Source: Flavobacteriales bacterium
Lineage (GTDB): Bacteria > Bacteroidota > Bacteroidia > Flavobacteriales_F > PHOS-HE28
Assembly: GCA_016717305.1 (NCBI GenBank)
Contig: JADKFY010000041.1
Span: 6,608-70,607, forward strand
DNA: 64,000 nucleotides
Reading direction: 5' to 3'
Positions 1 to 10,144 of the stretch are shown one piece after another. The translations under genes were made by a program, and so were the position numbers. The notes beneath the pieces were generated by a model, which did no database searches, had not been told where the DNA came from, and saw only the letters and a program-made list of their open reading frames with translations. The first letter of the stretch is position 1. Every line of letters starts with the position of its first letter.

Positions 1-195
1 TAGAAGCAACGCTCGGTATGGGTGTGGCTGGGACATGGATCCGTACCGCTAGACGTACAAATGTACCGGTACGCTGTCCACAGCCTGTGCGAATTGTTGT
101 GGTTCCGAGGGACGGGGTTGATCGGCACCTTACCGGCAACAATACGCTCTAAAACCGTCTTTGGAAGAGATCGTCCAACACAGGTAGATCCCGCT

Positions 196-1980
196 TTAGA
201 TCCTCGCCTGATACGTGTACAGATCGAAATAGCGGCCTTCTTTCGCGATCAATTCATGGTGCGTGCCGCGTTCAGCGATCTTGCCATGTTCGATCACGAG
301 GATCTCCGTGGCTTGCCGAATGGTGCTCAAACGGTGTGCGATCACAAAGGTGGTCCGGTCCTTCACTAGCTCGTTCAAACTTTTCTGGATCAAGGCTTCG
401 CTCTCGGTGTCCAAGTTGCTGGTGGCTTCGTCCAAGATCAAGATCCGCGGATCAGCAAGCATGGCACGGGCGATCGCTACGCGCTGACGTTGGCCACCGC
501 TCAATTTCACCCCGCGCTCGCCGATCACCGTGTCCAAGCCCAATTCGAAACGGTCCGTGAATTCATGTACATACGCTCCTTCAACCGCTTTGCGCAGTTG
601 CTCTTCATTTGCATCCGGGCGTGGAAAGAGAATGTTCTCGCGGATCGTTCCTTCAAAAAGGAAGTCGTCCTGCAACACAACACCGAGGTGCTTTCGGTAG
701 CTTGCTAATTGGATCTTACTAAGGTCCTGACCATCGATGGTGATCGTTCCAGTGGTAGGTGTAAGGAAGGTTGCCGCAAGACTGGCGATCGTGCTTTTGC
801 CTGATCCCGAAGTGCCCACCAAGGCGATCACACTGCCTCTATTCGCATTGAAGCTGATGCCATGTAGTACGGGCTTGCCTTCTTCATACTCGAAGGTCAC
901 GTCCTTGAAGGCAATGTCGCCATGCATCTTCTCCAGCACCACCGGCCGTTGGTCCGGATGGTCCTCCGGATCCATGTTCATGATCTCCTCGGTACGGTCC
1001 AGCCCTGCGAAGGCCTCGGTGAATTGACTACCGATGTTGCTCATTTGCACGATCGGCGCGATCATGAAGCCAAGCAATACCGTGAATTGAAGGAAATCTC
1101 CGGTGGTCAGTTTATCGTCCACCATCATTGTAGCGCCGATCCCCATGATCCCTGCACTTGCCAAGCCGAGCAGCAAGGTGGACATACTGCTGATAAAGGA
1201 AGTGGCCGTGAGGCTTGTCTTCACATTCTCGAACAAACGTTCCACGCCCAGCTCGAAAGCCTTGTTCTCTTGTTCTTCCGCACCGAATCCCTTGATCACC
1301 CGCACACCATTCAAGGTTTCCGTTAGTCGCCCGGTCACTTCGGCATTGATCACGCCACGTGTACGGAACACGGGCCGGATCCGCGCGAATGCCTTCATGG
1401 CCAAGAATGCGAAGATGCCTACAGGTACCAAGGTGAAGAGCGTCATCCACGGACTGATATGGATCAACCAGATCAGTGATGCCACAGCCGTAAGGATGCC
1501 GCCGACCAGTTGGACCAGCCCTGTGCCAACGAGGTTCCTCACGCCTTCCACATCCGTCATGATCCGGCTCACCAGAGCACCGCTCTTCGTATTGTCGAAG
1601 AACCCGATCGGTAGTGAAAGTATCTTGCGTTGTACTTGGGTTCGAAGTTGACTGATCAAGTGTTGGGCCTCCACGCTGAGCAATTGGGTAAGTACATAGC
1701 TCGTAACACTTTGTACGATCAACGCGACCACCACCGCGATCAGCAGGATCTTGAGCATGCCCAAGTCGTGGTTCGCGACCACATCGTCCATCAAGTATTT
1801 CGTGGAACCGGGAAGTACCAGTCCCGCAGCTCTGCTCACGATGATCAGCAACAATCCGATGAACACGTGCTTGCGTCTCGGCCAAATGAACTGACGGAAC
1901 GCCATGCCCCATGTCACGCGGGATCTGGCTTTGGGAAGTTCGCCAGCAGCAGCTCGCATTTTGGCTCTAGGCCCGTTCAT
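196..1980 (-). CDS. ABC transporter, fused permease/ATPase (MsbA-like exporter)
   Basis: A half-size ABC exporter that would dimerise in the inner membrane and use ATP to expel lipid or drug-like substrates. The N-terminal half holds about six hydrophobic segments of an ABC type 1 transmembrane domain. The C-terminal half has Walker A (GTSGSGKST), the signature LSGGQRQRVAIARA, Walker B (ILILDEATSNLD) and the switch His (VIAHRLST). The ATG at 1980 is chosen: it leaves a short cytoplasmic lead before the conserved ELPKA segment. The frame stays open to a GTG at 2064, which would add 28 residues. The gene is transcribed away from the haloperoxidase locus. Substrate cannot be told from sequence; lipid A flipping is possible because a second exporter of the same type lies at 23505. 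Confidence 0.93.
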   Translation of the reverse strand: MNGPRAKMRAAAGELPKARSRVTWGMAFRQFIWPRRKHVFIGLLLIIVSRAAGLVLPGSTKYLMDDVVANHDLGMLKILLIAVVVALIVQSVTSYVLTQLLSVEAQHLISQLRTQVQRKILSLPIGFFDNTKSGALVSRIMTDVEGVRNLVGTGLVQLVGGILTAVASLIWLIHISPWMTLFTLVPVGIFAFLAMKAFARIRPVFRTRGVINAEVTGRLTETLNGVRVIKGFGAEEQENKAFELGVERLFENVKTSLTATSFISSMSTLLLGLASAGIMGIGATMMVDDKLTTGDFLQFTVLLGFMIAPIVQMSNIGSQFTEAFAGLDRTEEIMNMDPEDHPDQRPVVLEKMHGDIAFKDVTFEYEEGKPVLHGISFNANRGSVIALVGTSGSGKSTIASLAATFLTPTTGTITIDGQDLSKIQLASYRKHLGVVLQDDFLFEGTIRENILFPRPDANEEQLRKAVEGAYVHEFTDRFELGLDTVIGERGVKLSGGQRQRVAIARAMLADPRILILDEATSNLDTESEALIQKSLNELVKDRTTFVIAHRLSTIRQATEILVIEHGKIAERGTHHELIAKEGRYFDLYTYQARI

Positions 1981-2319
1981 GCTGCGTTCAGCACGCGATG
2001 TGGACAATGGTCTTGCACTCAAATCAGTTGGTTTGGATGGTGCGCTGGGCAAGAGACGGGCCACACTTGGAAGTCGGTCGGATCGTCAGTTGTAGCGGCT
2101 GAGTGTTATAGGAATTGATCTTGGTCCAGATCCGTAGCGATGCCGAACGGCTCCGATGATCTTGCTTTCCGGCTTTGTCTTCTCACAGATCCCTGTATAT
2201 TTCAAATCCTGTAACTACGCAAATCCCACTCTCCAACCATGGATGCGCACTTTAAGACACCGGCCATTTTACGTATTTCCCGTTCAGGGAATTCTCATGC
2301 TCTCGTTAATGATCCAGTC

Positions 2320-3659
2320 ATGGGTCAAGACCATAAGAGCAAGTTGATCTGTCTCGGGCTCTGCGTCTTGCTCACCGCTTGCGCTGTGGACCCAGCGACA
2401 GTGGTGAACAAGCACGCAGCAGAGGATCTGCGCCGTGCTGATCGACATTTGTTGGAAGTGGTGATGGAGGATGTCTTCAGCCCACCAGTGGCATCGCGAG
2501 TATACATGTATCCGCATATCGCGCATTATGTGACCCTTCACCAGTTCTTCCCGGATAGTTTGCCCGACCTGGCAGGTAGTTTGAAAGATTGGCCCGGTCC
2601 AGCACCCGCTGCCGAACCGAATGCGGATCCAGAGCTGGCCGCTTTGCTCGCCTTCTGCGCGGTGGGCCGATCACTCGTGTTCACTGAAGCTGCCATGGAC
2701 TCACTTTCCGAAATGTTCGTTTTGGAGGCGCAGGACCGAGGACTTTCCAAGGAACGGATCCAAGCATCCCGGCGAACTGCCAGTTCTGTAGCCGCCCACA
2801 TGAAACCTTGGATGGCGGAGGATGGCTATGTCCGGACACGATCTTGGATCGTTTTACGAGCAGTATTGAGCCTGGCCATTGGATCGAAACTTCACCCGAT
2901 TATAGTGGAGCGCTAGAGTCGCATTGGAAGGAAATGCGTCCACTTCTGATCCCTAGTGCTTCGTTCTATGAGGTGCCGCCACTACCAACGTATTCCACCG
3001 ATACGGGATCCGTGTTCCACAAAATGGTCATGGAGGTCTACAATGCTTCGAAACAACTGAGCGATAGTACCCGGAGCATGGCTTTGTACTGGGATGACAA
3101 CCCGAATATCTCGACCCACCGTGGTCATTTGGTGACCATGGAACATCGGATCTCGCCTCCCGGCCATTGGTTGAACATCGTAAGCACGGTTAGCCGTGCC
3201 GAGAAAGCCGATCTATACACTACGACCAAGGCTTACACATTGGCATCGATCGCGATGTACGATGGCGGTATCGCATGTTGGCACGAAAAGTTCAGGACCG
3301 ACCTCGTACGACCGATCACTTACATCCAAGAGTACGTTCAACCAGATTGGAGCACCTTGATCCAAACCCCACCTTTCCCCGAGTTCCCGAGCGGACATAG
3401 TGTTACTTCCGCAGCCGCCGCAACGGTGTTGAGCGGTATATTCGGTGAGGATCATTCGTTCGTCGATTCAACAGAAGTGCTGTTCGGTCAAGGTGTCCGC
3501 CGGTTCAATAGTTTTCAGGATGCCGCATGGGAAGTGAGCCTCAGTCGCTTCTATGGCGGGATCCATTACATGTCCAGCATAAGAGAAGGAAACTCACAGG
3601 GCAAGGCCGTGGGTCGTGTTGTTCTGGAACGGATCAACGGCACTGACCATGGGAAGTAG
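2320..3659 (+). pseudogene. Vanadium-dependent haloperoxidase-like lipoprotein (PAP2 superfamily), frameshifted
   Basis: Two overlapping ORFs in different frames make one protein. The first gives a lipoprotein signal (LLTAC lipobox) and the N-terminal helical domain. The second carries the PAP2/haloperoxidase active site: K-x-R...RPIT near a KFRTDLVRP segment, the FPSGHSVTS motif, and SRFYGGIHY supplying the last Arg and His. The frames meet near 2835-2850, where continuity is restored by a single missing base. The family oxidises halides with vanadate or acts as an acid phosphatase; the product would be periplasmic or surface-exposed. The downstream FG-GAP lipoprotein starts at or inside its 3' end, a pairing I recall from other Bacteroidota. 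Whether the shift is genuine decay or a sequencing indel cannot be decided here. Confidence 0.8.
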
Positions 3660-3681
3660 GAAGTGTGAATTGGTTGTTGGG

Positions 3682-6600
3682 ATGATCCATTGGGTCCGGC
3701 TTGCCGGGTTCCTCATGATCGTCTCGTGTGCTGCCCCCAACATTTCCAACGAAGAGGGTCCGGGAACACCCGATCTTCCCTTGTTCACGCTTTTGGACAG
3801 TTCATTAACGGGAGTAGGTTTCGTGAACGTGTTGGAGGAAAGAGAGGATTGGAACATTCTGCAGTATGAATATCTTTTCAATGGAGGCGGAGTTGCTGCC
3901 GGGGATATCAATAACGACGGGCTGGTCGACTTGTATTTTGTTTCCAACAGTGGAAGTGATCATCTCTACCTTAACAAAGGTGGATTCAAGTTCGATGATG
4001 TTTCAACGGCGGCCGGAATAGATGAAGCGCGGGGCTACAAGACCGGCGTGGCCATGGCCGATATCAATGGTGACGGACTGCTCGATATACATGTCTGTCG
4101 AGATGCATTGAGTGATCCCGAACTACGGCGGAACTTGCTGTACATCAACAATGGTGATCTCACCTTCACAGAACGTGCAGAACAGGTCGGACTGGATGAC
4201 CCCAGTTATTCCACTCAAGCCCATTTCTTCGACATGGACCTGGACGGAGATCTGGACATGTACCTCATTAACCACCCTGCGAGCATGGTGGAAGCGAACA
4301 ACATAAAGGTCATGATGTCCCCTTCTGGAAAATTGGAGGTCGTCTTGCCTGCAGACCTGACCTACATCAGCGATCGTTTGTACCGCAATGATCGTGGCGC
4401 CTTCAAGGACGTGACGAAGTCCGCAGGTTTATTGAACGAGGCTTTTGGATTAAGTGCCTTGATCGATGACTTCAATGGAGATGGGCTTCCGGATATCCAT
4501 GTCTGTAACGACTATGTGAAACCGGATCAACTCCTGATCTCTCAAGGTGATGGAACATTCAAGGATGAATACGATGCGTACTTTCCACATGGATCCTATT
4601 CTTCCATGGGTTCGGATATGGCGGATATCAACAATGATGGCTTGCCAGATCTAATGACCTTGGACATGACGGCACGTGACCATCATCGTTATCATACCCT
4701 TGGTATGGCAACCAATTTGGACAAGTACAACAAGATCCTTTCAGTGGGTCTGGGTGCGCAATTCCCAGCGAACACGTTGCAACTCAATAACGGGAATGGC
4801 TCCTTTAGCGACATCTGTTTTCTTTCCGGAATGGCTTTTACCGATTGGAGCTGGAGCCCGTTGCTAGCTGATCTGGACAATGACGGATGGAAGGATGCTT
4901 GGGTCTCGAACGGATATGTGCGCGACGTGACCAACGATGATTACCAGCGCTATGAAATGAGCAAGCTGCAACAGGAGTTGACAGCTGGCCGGTTGACCAT
5001 TGTCGAATGGTTGAAGTCCATCCCCAGTGTCAAGGTCGCATCATTCTTGTTCCGCAATGAAGGTGACCTTACTTTCAGTGATCGTTCATCCCAGTGGAAC
5101 AGCGGCCCTCCGGCTTTCTCCAATGGTTCGGCAAGTGTGGACCTGGACAACGATGGATACTTGGATATCGTGACGAACAACATCAACGATGTCGCCTTTG
5201 TACTTCGGAACAATGGTGCGGAACAAGTGGGTAATAATTTCGTTGATCTACGCCTTCTTCCTGTGAAGGGACACACCGCCATTGGAGCAAAGGTGGTCCT
5301 GCGTTTGGATGATGGGACTCAGCAATTGGAACAGGTGCGTACTGCCCGTGGCTTCCTGTCCAGCTCCGATGCAACTGTCCATTTTGGATTGGGCACGTCA
5401 ACAAAGGCTGAGCAGGTGGAGATCACATGGCCCGATGGTTCCTTCCAAGTGGAACATGGACTTGCGATCAATACAAAGCACGATATCAAACAGCTTGTGA
5501 ACCTGCCGAAAGCACCGCACGCGTCAGGATCGCAGTCCGTGTTCGTCGATAGGTCCAGTACTCTGCCCGTTGAATTAGCGCATGCCGAGAACGTCTACGA
5601 TGACTTCAAACGCGAACCACTCCTCTACCATAAGCTGAGCCAAACAGGCCCTGCAGTGGCGATCGGCGATGTGGATGGCAACGGGACCGATGACATTTAT
5701 CTGGGTGGTGCAATGAATGCATCTGGTAAATTGTTTCTACAAAAGCCCCCTGGTTCGTTCATTGAGACATCCGTGTCCGACTTTGTGAACGATCGCATCC
5801 ACGAGGATGTTAGTGCGTTGTTATTGGATGTGGATCGGGATGGTGATCTAGACCTGTTCGTGGGTAGCGGTGGAAATGAACGCCCTGCTTCAGACGCGGC
5901 TTATGTGGACAGACTGTACATGAATGACGGGACTGGAAATTTCGCTCGGGCAAAGGATGCTTTGCCGGAAGCCAGGAACAGCAACTCCTGTGTTTCTGCA
6001 TTCGACTTCGATGGCGATGGCGATCTGGACCTCTTCGTTGGGTCGCGTTCCGTGCCAGCCAAGTATCCCGTTAGCCCTGCCCAGCAATTGTTGCGCAATG
6101 ATGGCGGACGCTTCGTTGATGCAACGGACCAATGGTCCAAGGACTTGAGATTTGTCGGAATGATCACCGATGCAGAGTCCGCAGATCTGGATTTGGACGG
6201 TTCGCCGGAATTGGTCTTGGCCGGCGATTGGATGCCGATCACCGTGTTCAGCAAGCGTAATGGCCGTTTAGTGAATGTTACAAAAGAACTCGGACTGAAC
6301 GAGCAACTCGGCTGGTGGTGTTCCGTTGCTATTGGCGATCTGGACGGCGATGGATATCCGGAGGTCATCGCTGGAAATCGAGGCCTCAATTCGGGGCTGA
6401 AGGCTTCTGTGGAGCAGCCTATTTCATTGTATTACAAGGATTTCGATGGCAATGGAAGTATGGATGCCGTGCTTTGCGAAGTGGTGAATGGAAAGGACTC
6501 CCCGGTGCAATTACGCGATCGGCTTTTGGACCAAATGGTCATGCTCAAGAAACGGTTCCTTCGCTACGCTACCTATGCTGATGCCACCATCACCGACATG

Positions 6601-7041
6601 TTCACACCGGAAGAACTGCAACAGGTCGGTGTGCTGCATGCCAATACGTTTGCGCACACTCTTTTTTGGAACAAGAGGAAGGAAGGTTTCGTAGCGCAGG
6701 TGCTGCCGAACGGAGCGCAGCTTTCCATGGCCCAAGCTGTCCACATCACCGATGCCGATGGTGACGGTAACATGGATGTGATCGTAGCGGGAAACTTCTA
6801 TGGCACCGATACCCAATTCGGCCGCTACGATGCCAGCATTGGTTCCTTTCAGAAAGGTGATGGACGTGGTGGTCTTATTCTGCAACCTGCCACGAAAATT
6901 GGAACGATCGCCAGTGGGAACGTCCGCCATTTGGCCCCGATCACTGTGCAAGGAAGACCTTGCCTGTTGGTGGTCCGTAACAACGATCAATGCGGGCTCA
7001 CGGAACTATTGAGGCCGGAACTACAAGCCGCGAAGGAGTGA
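3682..7041 (+). CDS. FG-GAP/VCBS repeat lipoprotein with ASPIC/UnbV domain
   Basis: A very large exported repeat protein of about 1,119 residues. I count at least fourteen Ca-binding-like D-x-[DN]-x-[DN]-G-x-x-D loops (for example DINNDGLVD, DFNGDGLPD, DADGDGNMD), as in integrin-type beta-propellers. They are split into two blocks by an ASPIC/UnbV segment (IGAKVVLRLDDG to VEITWPDGS) near the middle. The start at 3682 puts a lipobox (IVSC) after a short hydrophobic signal; an ATG at 3649 would overlap the haloperoxidase by 11 bases. There is no C-terminal T9SS sorting domain, so it is probably a surface lipoprotein. The location beside a haloperoxidase suggests joint expression; the function (binding or scaffolding) is unknown. 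Confidence 0.9.
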   Translation: MIHWVRLAGFLMIVSCAAPNISNEEGPGTPDLPLFTLLDSSLTGVGFVNVLEEREDWNILQYEYLFNGGGVAAGDINNDGLVDLYFVSNSGSDHLYLNKGGFKFDDVSTAAGIDEARGYKTGVAMADINGDGLLDIHVCRDALSDPELRRNLLYINNGDLTFTERAEQVGLDDPSYSTQAHFFDMDLDGDLDMYLINHPASMVEANNIKVMMSPSGKLEVVLPADLTYISDRLYRNDRGAFKDVTKSAGLLNEAFGLSALIDDFNGDGLPDIHVCNDYVKPDQLLISQGDGTFKDEYDAYFPHGSYSSMGSDMADINNDGLPDLMTLDMTARDHHRYHTLGMATNLDKYNKILSVGLGAQFPANTLQLNNGNGSFSDICFLSGMAFTDWSWSPLLADLDNDGWKDAWVSNGYVRDVTNDDYQRYEMSKLQQELTAGRLTIVEWLKSIPSVKVASFLFRNEGDLTFSDRSSQWNSGPPAFSNGSASVDLDNDGYLDIVTNNINDVAFVLRNNGAEQVGNNFVDLRLLPVKGHTAIGAKVVLRLDDGTQQLEQVRTARGFLSSSDATVHFGLGTSTKAEQVEITWPDGSFQVEHGLAINTKHDIKQLVNLPKAPHASGSQSVFVDRSSTLPVELAHAENVYDDFKREPLLYHKLSQTGPAVAIGDVDGNGTDDIYLGGAMNASGKLFLQKPPGSFIETSVSDFVNDRIHEDVSALLLDVDRDGDLDLFVGSGGNERPASDAAYVDRLYMNDGTGNFARAKDALPEARNSNSCVSAFDFDGDGDLDLFVGSRSVPAKYPVSPAQQLLRNDGGRFVDATDQWSKDLRFVGMITDAESADLDLDGSPELVLAGDWMPITVFSKRNGRLVNVTKELGLNEQLGWWCSVAIGDLDGDGYPEVIAGNRGLNSGLKASVEQPISLYYKDFDGNGSMDAVLCEVVNGKDSPVQLRDRLLDQMVMLKKRFLRYATYADATITDMFTPEELQQVGVLHANTFAHTLFWNKRKEGFVAQVLPNGAQLSMAQAVHITDADGDGNMDVIVAGNFYGTDTQFGRYDASIGSFQKGDGRGGLILQPATKIGTIASGNVRHLAPITVQGRPCLLVVRNNDQCGLTELLRPELQAAKE

Positions 7042-7101
7042 CCCCGGAGCTGAACGTGCTGCTTTTTCGCCATGATCCATGTTTTCTGATGAACTTGCGC
7101 C

Positions 7102-7788
7102 ATGAAGATGCGCATCAATAAACTGTTGGACAGGGCACAGATCCCGGACAATGGTGGCGAATTATTGTTCTACCAGCGGGACAATGACTACACGATCGAA
7201 GTGGTAGGAATTATGGGAGAACTGATGACCACTGCGCATCACGGTTCCGAAGATGCTTTGGCCGAATTGGCGTTGAAGCGGATCAAGAATTCGAAGGAAG
7301 CACATGTGGTGATCGGAGGCCTTGGCATGGGTTTCACGCTGGCTACGGTATTGAAGCTGGTCGGAGACAAAGGCAAGGTGATCGTGGCGGAGTTGGTCCC
7401 GGAAGTGATCAAATGGAACCAAGGCCCTATGGGTGAACGATCCGGTAACCCGCTGAATGATCCGCGAACTATTGTACACCAAGGCGATGTATTGGAGCTG
7501 ATCCGGAGTGGAAAAGGGAAGTACGATGCGATCCTGCTCGACACCGACAACGGCCCAGAAGGGTTGACCCAAGCCCGGAACAACAGACTCTATTCACACC
7601 GAGGTCTGCGGTCCGCTTACGATGTTCTTCGCCCCAACGGCGTTCTCGCAGTCTGGTCCACGCATTCAGATGCTCCGTTCACAAGGCGTTTGGGCATGGC
7701 CGGTTTCAAGGTGCAAGAGGAGAAGGTCTATGCACATCGCGACAAAGGAACCAAACACCATCTGTGGTTCGCCCAGCGGATCGGTTGA
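7102..7788 (+). CDS. Spermidine synthase-like SAM/dcSAM-binding protein
   Basis: Rossmann-fold protein of the polyamine synthase/methyltransferase superfamily. It shows the glycine-rich nucleoside loop (VVIGGLGMGFTLATV), the acidic strand end (VIVAELVPEVI), and an aspartate-rich loop after strand 4 (AILLDTDNGPEG) where the catalytic Asp of SpeE normally lies. The N-terminal part resembles SpeE-like proteins, but the full polyamine gatekeeping loop is not evident, so true spermidine synthase activity is uncertain. It stands alone, 60 bases after the FG-GAP gene and on the same strand, so read-through from that gene is possible. Confidence 0.8.
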   Translation: MKMRINKLLDRAQIPDNGGELLFYQRDNDYTIEVVGIMGELMTTAHHGSEDALAELALKRIKNSKEAHVVIGGLGMGFTLATVLKLVGDKGKVIVAELVPEVIKWNQGPMGERSGNPLNDPRTIVHQGDVLELIRSGKGKYDAILLDTDNGPEGLTQARNNRLYSHRGLRSAYDVLRPNGVLAVWSTHSDAPFTRRLGMAGFKVQEEKVYAHRDKGTKHHLWFAQRIG

Positions 7789-7875
7789 AGGAAGATCAGT
7801 GCATCGGTACTCTCGCACCGCTCCAGATCTCACGCCGTGTTCAGTTGACTTCGGCAGAAAGGTCTTGGCAGAGCA

Positions 7876-8304
7876 CTACTTCGGAAGTGGACTTCCAACA
7901 GCCACGGCGCAATCGTGACCCGGCTCACCATGTGGTGGGTTCATTCCGGGCGCAGTAACAGTTCCGGCTCCCGGCGCTGTAATAGTTGGCTGTATCGGCA
8001 TGGCCGAAATACTTGGGTCCGCAGTGATCATGGGCCCTCCAGCTCCTGGAGCGGGTGCTGTGGAAAGCGAAGCGCCCACAGGGATCTCACAAATATGTCC
8101 GGGTTCACCATGTGCTGGATTCGGATCAGTGACCACCCCGGAAGGTCCAGTGGCATCTGTCGGCGCAGCGGAATTGGTGAATGCAGGGACCTCCGGTCCT
8201 GGGGAGCTTTTTACATCGGCCTTTTTTTCCGGTGTGGAACAATTGGCCAGAAGCATTGATCCGCCCAAGACGATGGAAAGAACGGAGAAGTGAGGAAATT
8301 TCAT
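7876..8304 (-). CDS. Small lipoprotein with two HGEPGH-type repeats
   Basis: A predicted outer-membrane or periplasmic lipoprotein of 142 residues. The ATG at 8304 is chosen because it is followed by a hydrophobic signal ending in a LANC lipobox; upstream in-frame codons add only unsuitable residues. The mature part is Pro/Ala/Gly-rich and low in complexity. It contains two copies of a short motif, NPAHGEPGHICEIPVGASL and NPPHGEPGHDCAVAVGSPL, the second at the extreme C-terminus. His and Cys in each copy suggest metal or haem binding. I recall the HGxPGHxC motif from many short Bacteroidota proteins of unknown function. Nothing further can be assigned. Confidence 0.72.
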   Translation of the reverse strand: MKFPHFSVLSIVLGGSMLLANCSTPEKKADVKSSPGPEVPAFTNSAAPTDATGPSGVVTDPNPAHGEPGHICEIPVGASLSTAPAPGAGGPMITADPSISAMPIQPTITAPGAGTVTAPGMNPPHGEPGHDCAVAVGSPLPK

Positions 8305-8397
8305 GTGTTGGGCTAGATGGGAATATCGGATGAAGGTACGGACTAGCTGATAGGCCATCCTTCATTTGGTTGCGATGGTGGTTTCGACCAAGGCCTG

Positions 8398-8652
8398 CTA
8401 ATGCTTGAATCGCACGAACAACCGTCCGAAGTTGTCGCTGTCCTTGTCGATCCGGTGGTACAGCTTCTTCACATGCGATTGCTGCAGATACCGGATCACC
8501 TTCTTCTTCAATTGCCCTGAACCTTTTCCGGGGATGATCTCCAGAATAGGGATGCGACGGTCCACACAGTGTTCCATCGCTTCGTCCAAGGCCCGGTCGA
8601 TCTCTTGGCCTTTGTTGAAGATGTCATGAAGGTCTATTTTATGTTTGGACAT
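8398..8652 (-). CDS. Smr-domain protein (small MutS-related)
   Basis: An 84-residue protein consisting almost only of an Smr domain: the DLH motif near residue 7 and the IIPGKGSGQLKKKV stretch near 40-53, equivalent to the HGKG-G-L-K/R core of Smr nucleases. Smr domains nick or bind branched DNA or cleave collided mRNA. A free-standing domain this small has no MutS or PPR partner within its chain. It lies 10 bases downstream of the GT22 gene on the same strand, so it may be co-transcribed. The exact role is not deducible. Confidence 0.82.
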   Translation of the reverse strand: MSKHKIDLHDIFNKGQEIDRALDEAMEHCVDRRIPILEIIPGKGSGQLKKKVIRYLQQSHVKKLYHRIDKDSDNFGRLFVRFKH

Positions 8653-8662
8653 ATTGCAAGGT

Positions 8663-10144
8663 TCAATTATTCACCTCGTAAACGTACCATTGGTCCGTGC
8701 GCTCCAACCAACCGTTGAAGTTGAAGTGCTTCACCCAAGCGGGTAGTGATGCGAATACAAGTTCGTGTTCTGGCCAGCGGTCCAACACGTCTGAAGGGTT
8801 CATGGTTGCGATCAAGATCGGCCGTTCGGAGGTGATCCGTGTGTTATCGGTGATCGTTCCGCCATGCTCAAGTCCCGGTCGGCTGTAGAAGTTGATCTGC
8901 TCTACGCGGTGGTATGGGTCTTCGCCGAAATTGTACATCGTGATCGGGTCAGGATAGTTGTCGTGGATCGTCTTGTACAAACCGATCTGTGCGTCCGCAG
9001 GCTTGACCATCACGACACCCAGTAGCACCAAATTCGCTACCCAGAGGAGTTTCACTGTCCCATTAAAGATCCGCGATCCCGTTAGCCTAGGCAACCATTT
9101 GGTTCGGACAATATCGATCGCGATGATGATCATGATCGGTAACAAACCAACGATCGGGAACAGGAACCTTAATTCCTTATGGCCGATCATACAATGCACC
9201 AACAAGAATGGAGCGAATACCCAGACCAACACACTCTTCGGCTTGAAAAGGACCAAGATCAAAGGCGCCAAAACAAAGATCAAACTGAAGGGCGGAAGGG
9301 TGACCATGACGGTATCCACGAAGTACGCGTACCATGGCTGCGTTCCGAATGCTGCGGCCTTTCCTTGCAGCATGTTCGCATCGAAATAATTCAGCACCGT
9401 GAGTGTCCATTCACCGTAGAACCACCGGTCGATGCAAATGCCGAGAGCAACCGTGATCAAGGTGCCACCTGCCATCGCAACTAGTTTGCGCCATGGTTCT
9501 CGTTGGATGATCAGCAGCCAGGCGAACAACCCGCCGGTCATCAACGCGGTTTGCATTCGGAAGGTGAATGCAAGGCCAAAGAGCAAGCCAGCGGTCAAAT
9601 AGGGTCCAAGGCCATTTCGTTGCTCTTTTCTGATCACCAATGCCAAGCCGATCATGAACAAACTGCCCGACCAATTCTCCGAAGAAAAGCGGACAGCATT
9701 ATAGACCGAGAACCAAAGGAAGAAGGAGAGCAAAGCGAACCACTTCCGTGATCGGGGATCATGAACTGAAGGCATAAAAGCCTGCAACATCAGTATGGTC
9801 GCCATATACCACAGTGCCGCTGAAATAGCACGCAATACGAAGGTGATCACGAACGGATCAACACTCCCGAACAAACCCATAAAATGATGCACCTGCACCA
9901 CGATGAAAGGCTGGATCGCTGGGCGTATCCGTGCAGCGAACTCCCACGGGAGATCCTGCACAGGGCTTAGGCCAAGTTTCCAACCAGCAAACTCCAGCAC
10001 TTGGAAATGTTCGTCCCAGTGATGGAATCCGGTGGAGAAAATGGCGGTGATCATGAACACAAGGGCCGCGACAAGTTGGATCCGCCCCAACCTATGAACA
10101 CTTGCCCCTAATTCAGTACTACCTACTCTGATCGCCTGCCGCAT
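8663..10144 (-). CDS. GT22-type (PIG-B/Alg9-like) mannosyltransferase family membrane protein
   Basis: A polytopic glycosyltransferase. The first loop after the first transmembrane helix has HWDEHFQVLEF, matching the H-x-DE-x-F/Y-Q motif of glycosyltransferase family 22 (GPI and dolichol-linked mannosyltransferases), followed by LPWEFAARIRPA. About eight to ten hydrophobic helices follow. In bacteria these proteins use polyprenyl-phosphate sugars to build cell-surface glycans. The ATG at 10144 is preferred, but it lies inside a perfect 14-bp inverted repeat (10141-10177); an ATG at 10219 would add 25 residues and translate the repeat. It is followed closely by the Smr gene. Confidence 0.78.
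   Translation of the reverse strand: MRQAIRVGSTELGASVHRLGRIQLVAALVFMITAIFSTGFHHWDEHFQVLEFAGWKLGLSPVQDLPWEFAARIRPAIQPFIVVQVHHFMGLFGSVDPFVITFVLRAISAALWYMATILMLQAFMPSVHDPRSRKWFALLSFFLWFSVYNAVRFSSENWSGSLFMIGLALVIRKEQRNGLGPYLTAGLLFGLAFTFRMQTALMTGGLFAWLLIIQREPWRKLVAMAGGTLITVALGICIDRWFYGEWTLTVLNYFDANMLQGKAAAFGTQPWYAYFVDTVMVTLPPFSLIFVLAPLILVLFKPKSVLVWVFAPFLLVHCMIGHKELRFLFPIVGLLPIMIIIAIDIVRTKWLPRLTGSRIFNGTVKLLWVANLVLLGVVMVKPADAQIGLYKTIHDNYPDPITMYNFGEDPYHRVEQINFYSRPGLEHGGTITDNTRITSERPILIATMNPSDVLDRWPEHELVFASLPAWVKHFNFNGWLERTDQWYVYEVNN

Noticed and set aside
1..195. Coding start at the left edge
   Set aside because: The plus-strand frame from 22 runs antisense into the ABC exporter with no motif; the first 195 bases hold nothing I can support.
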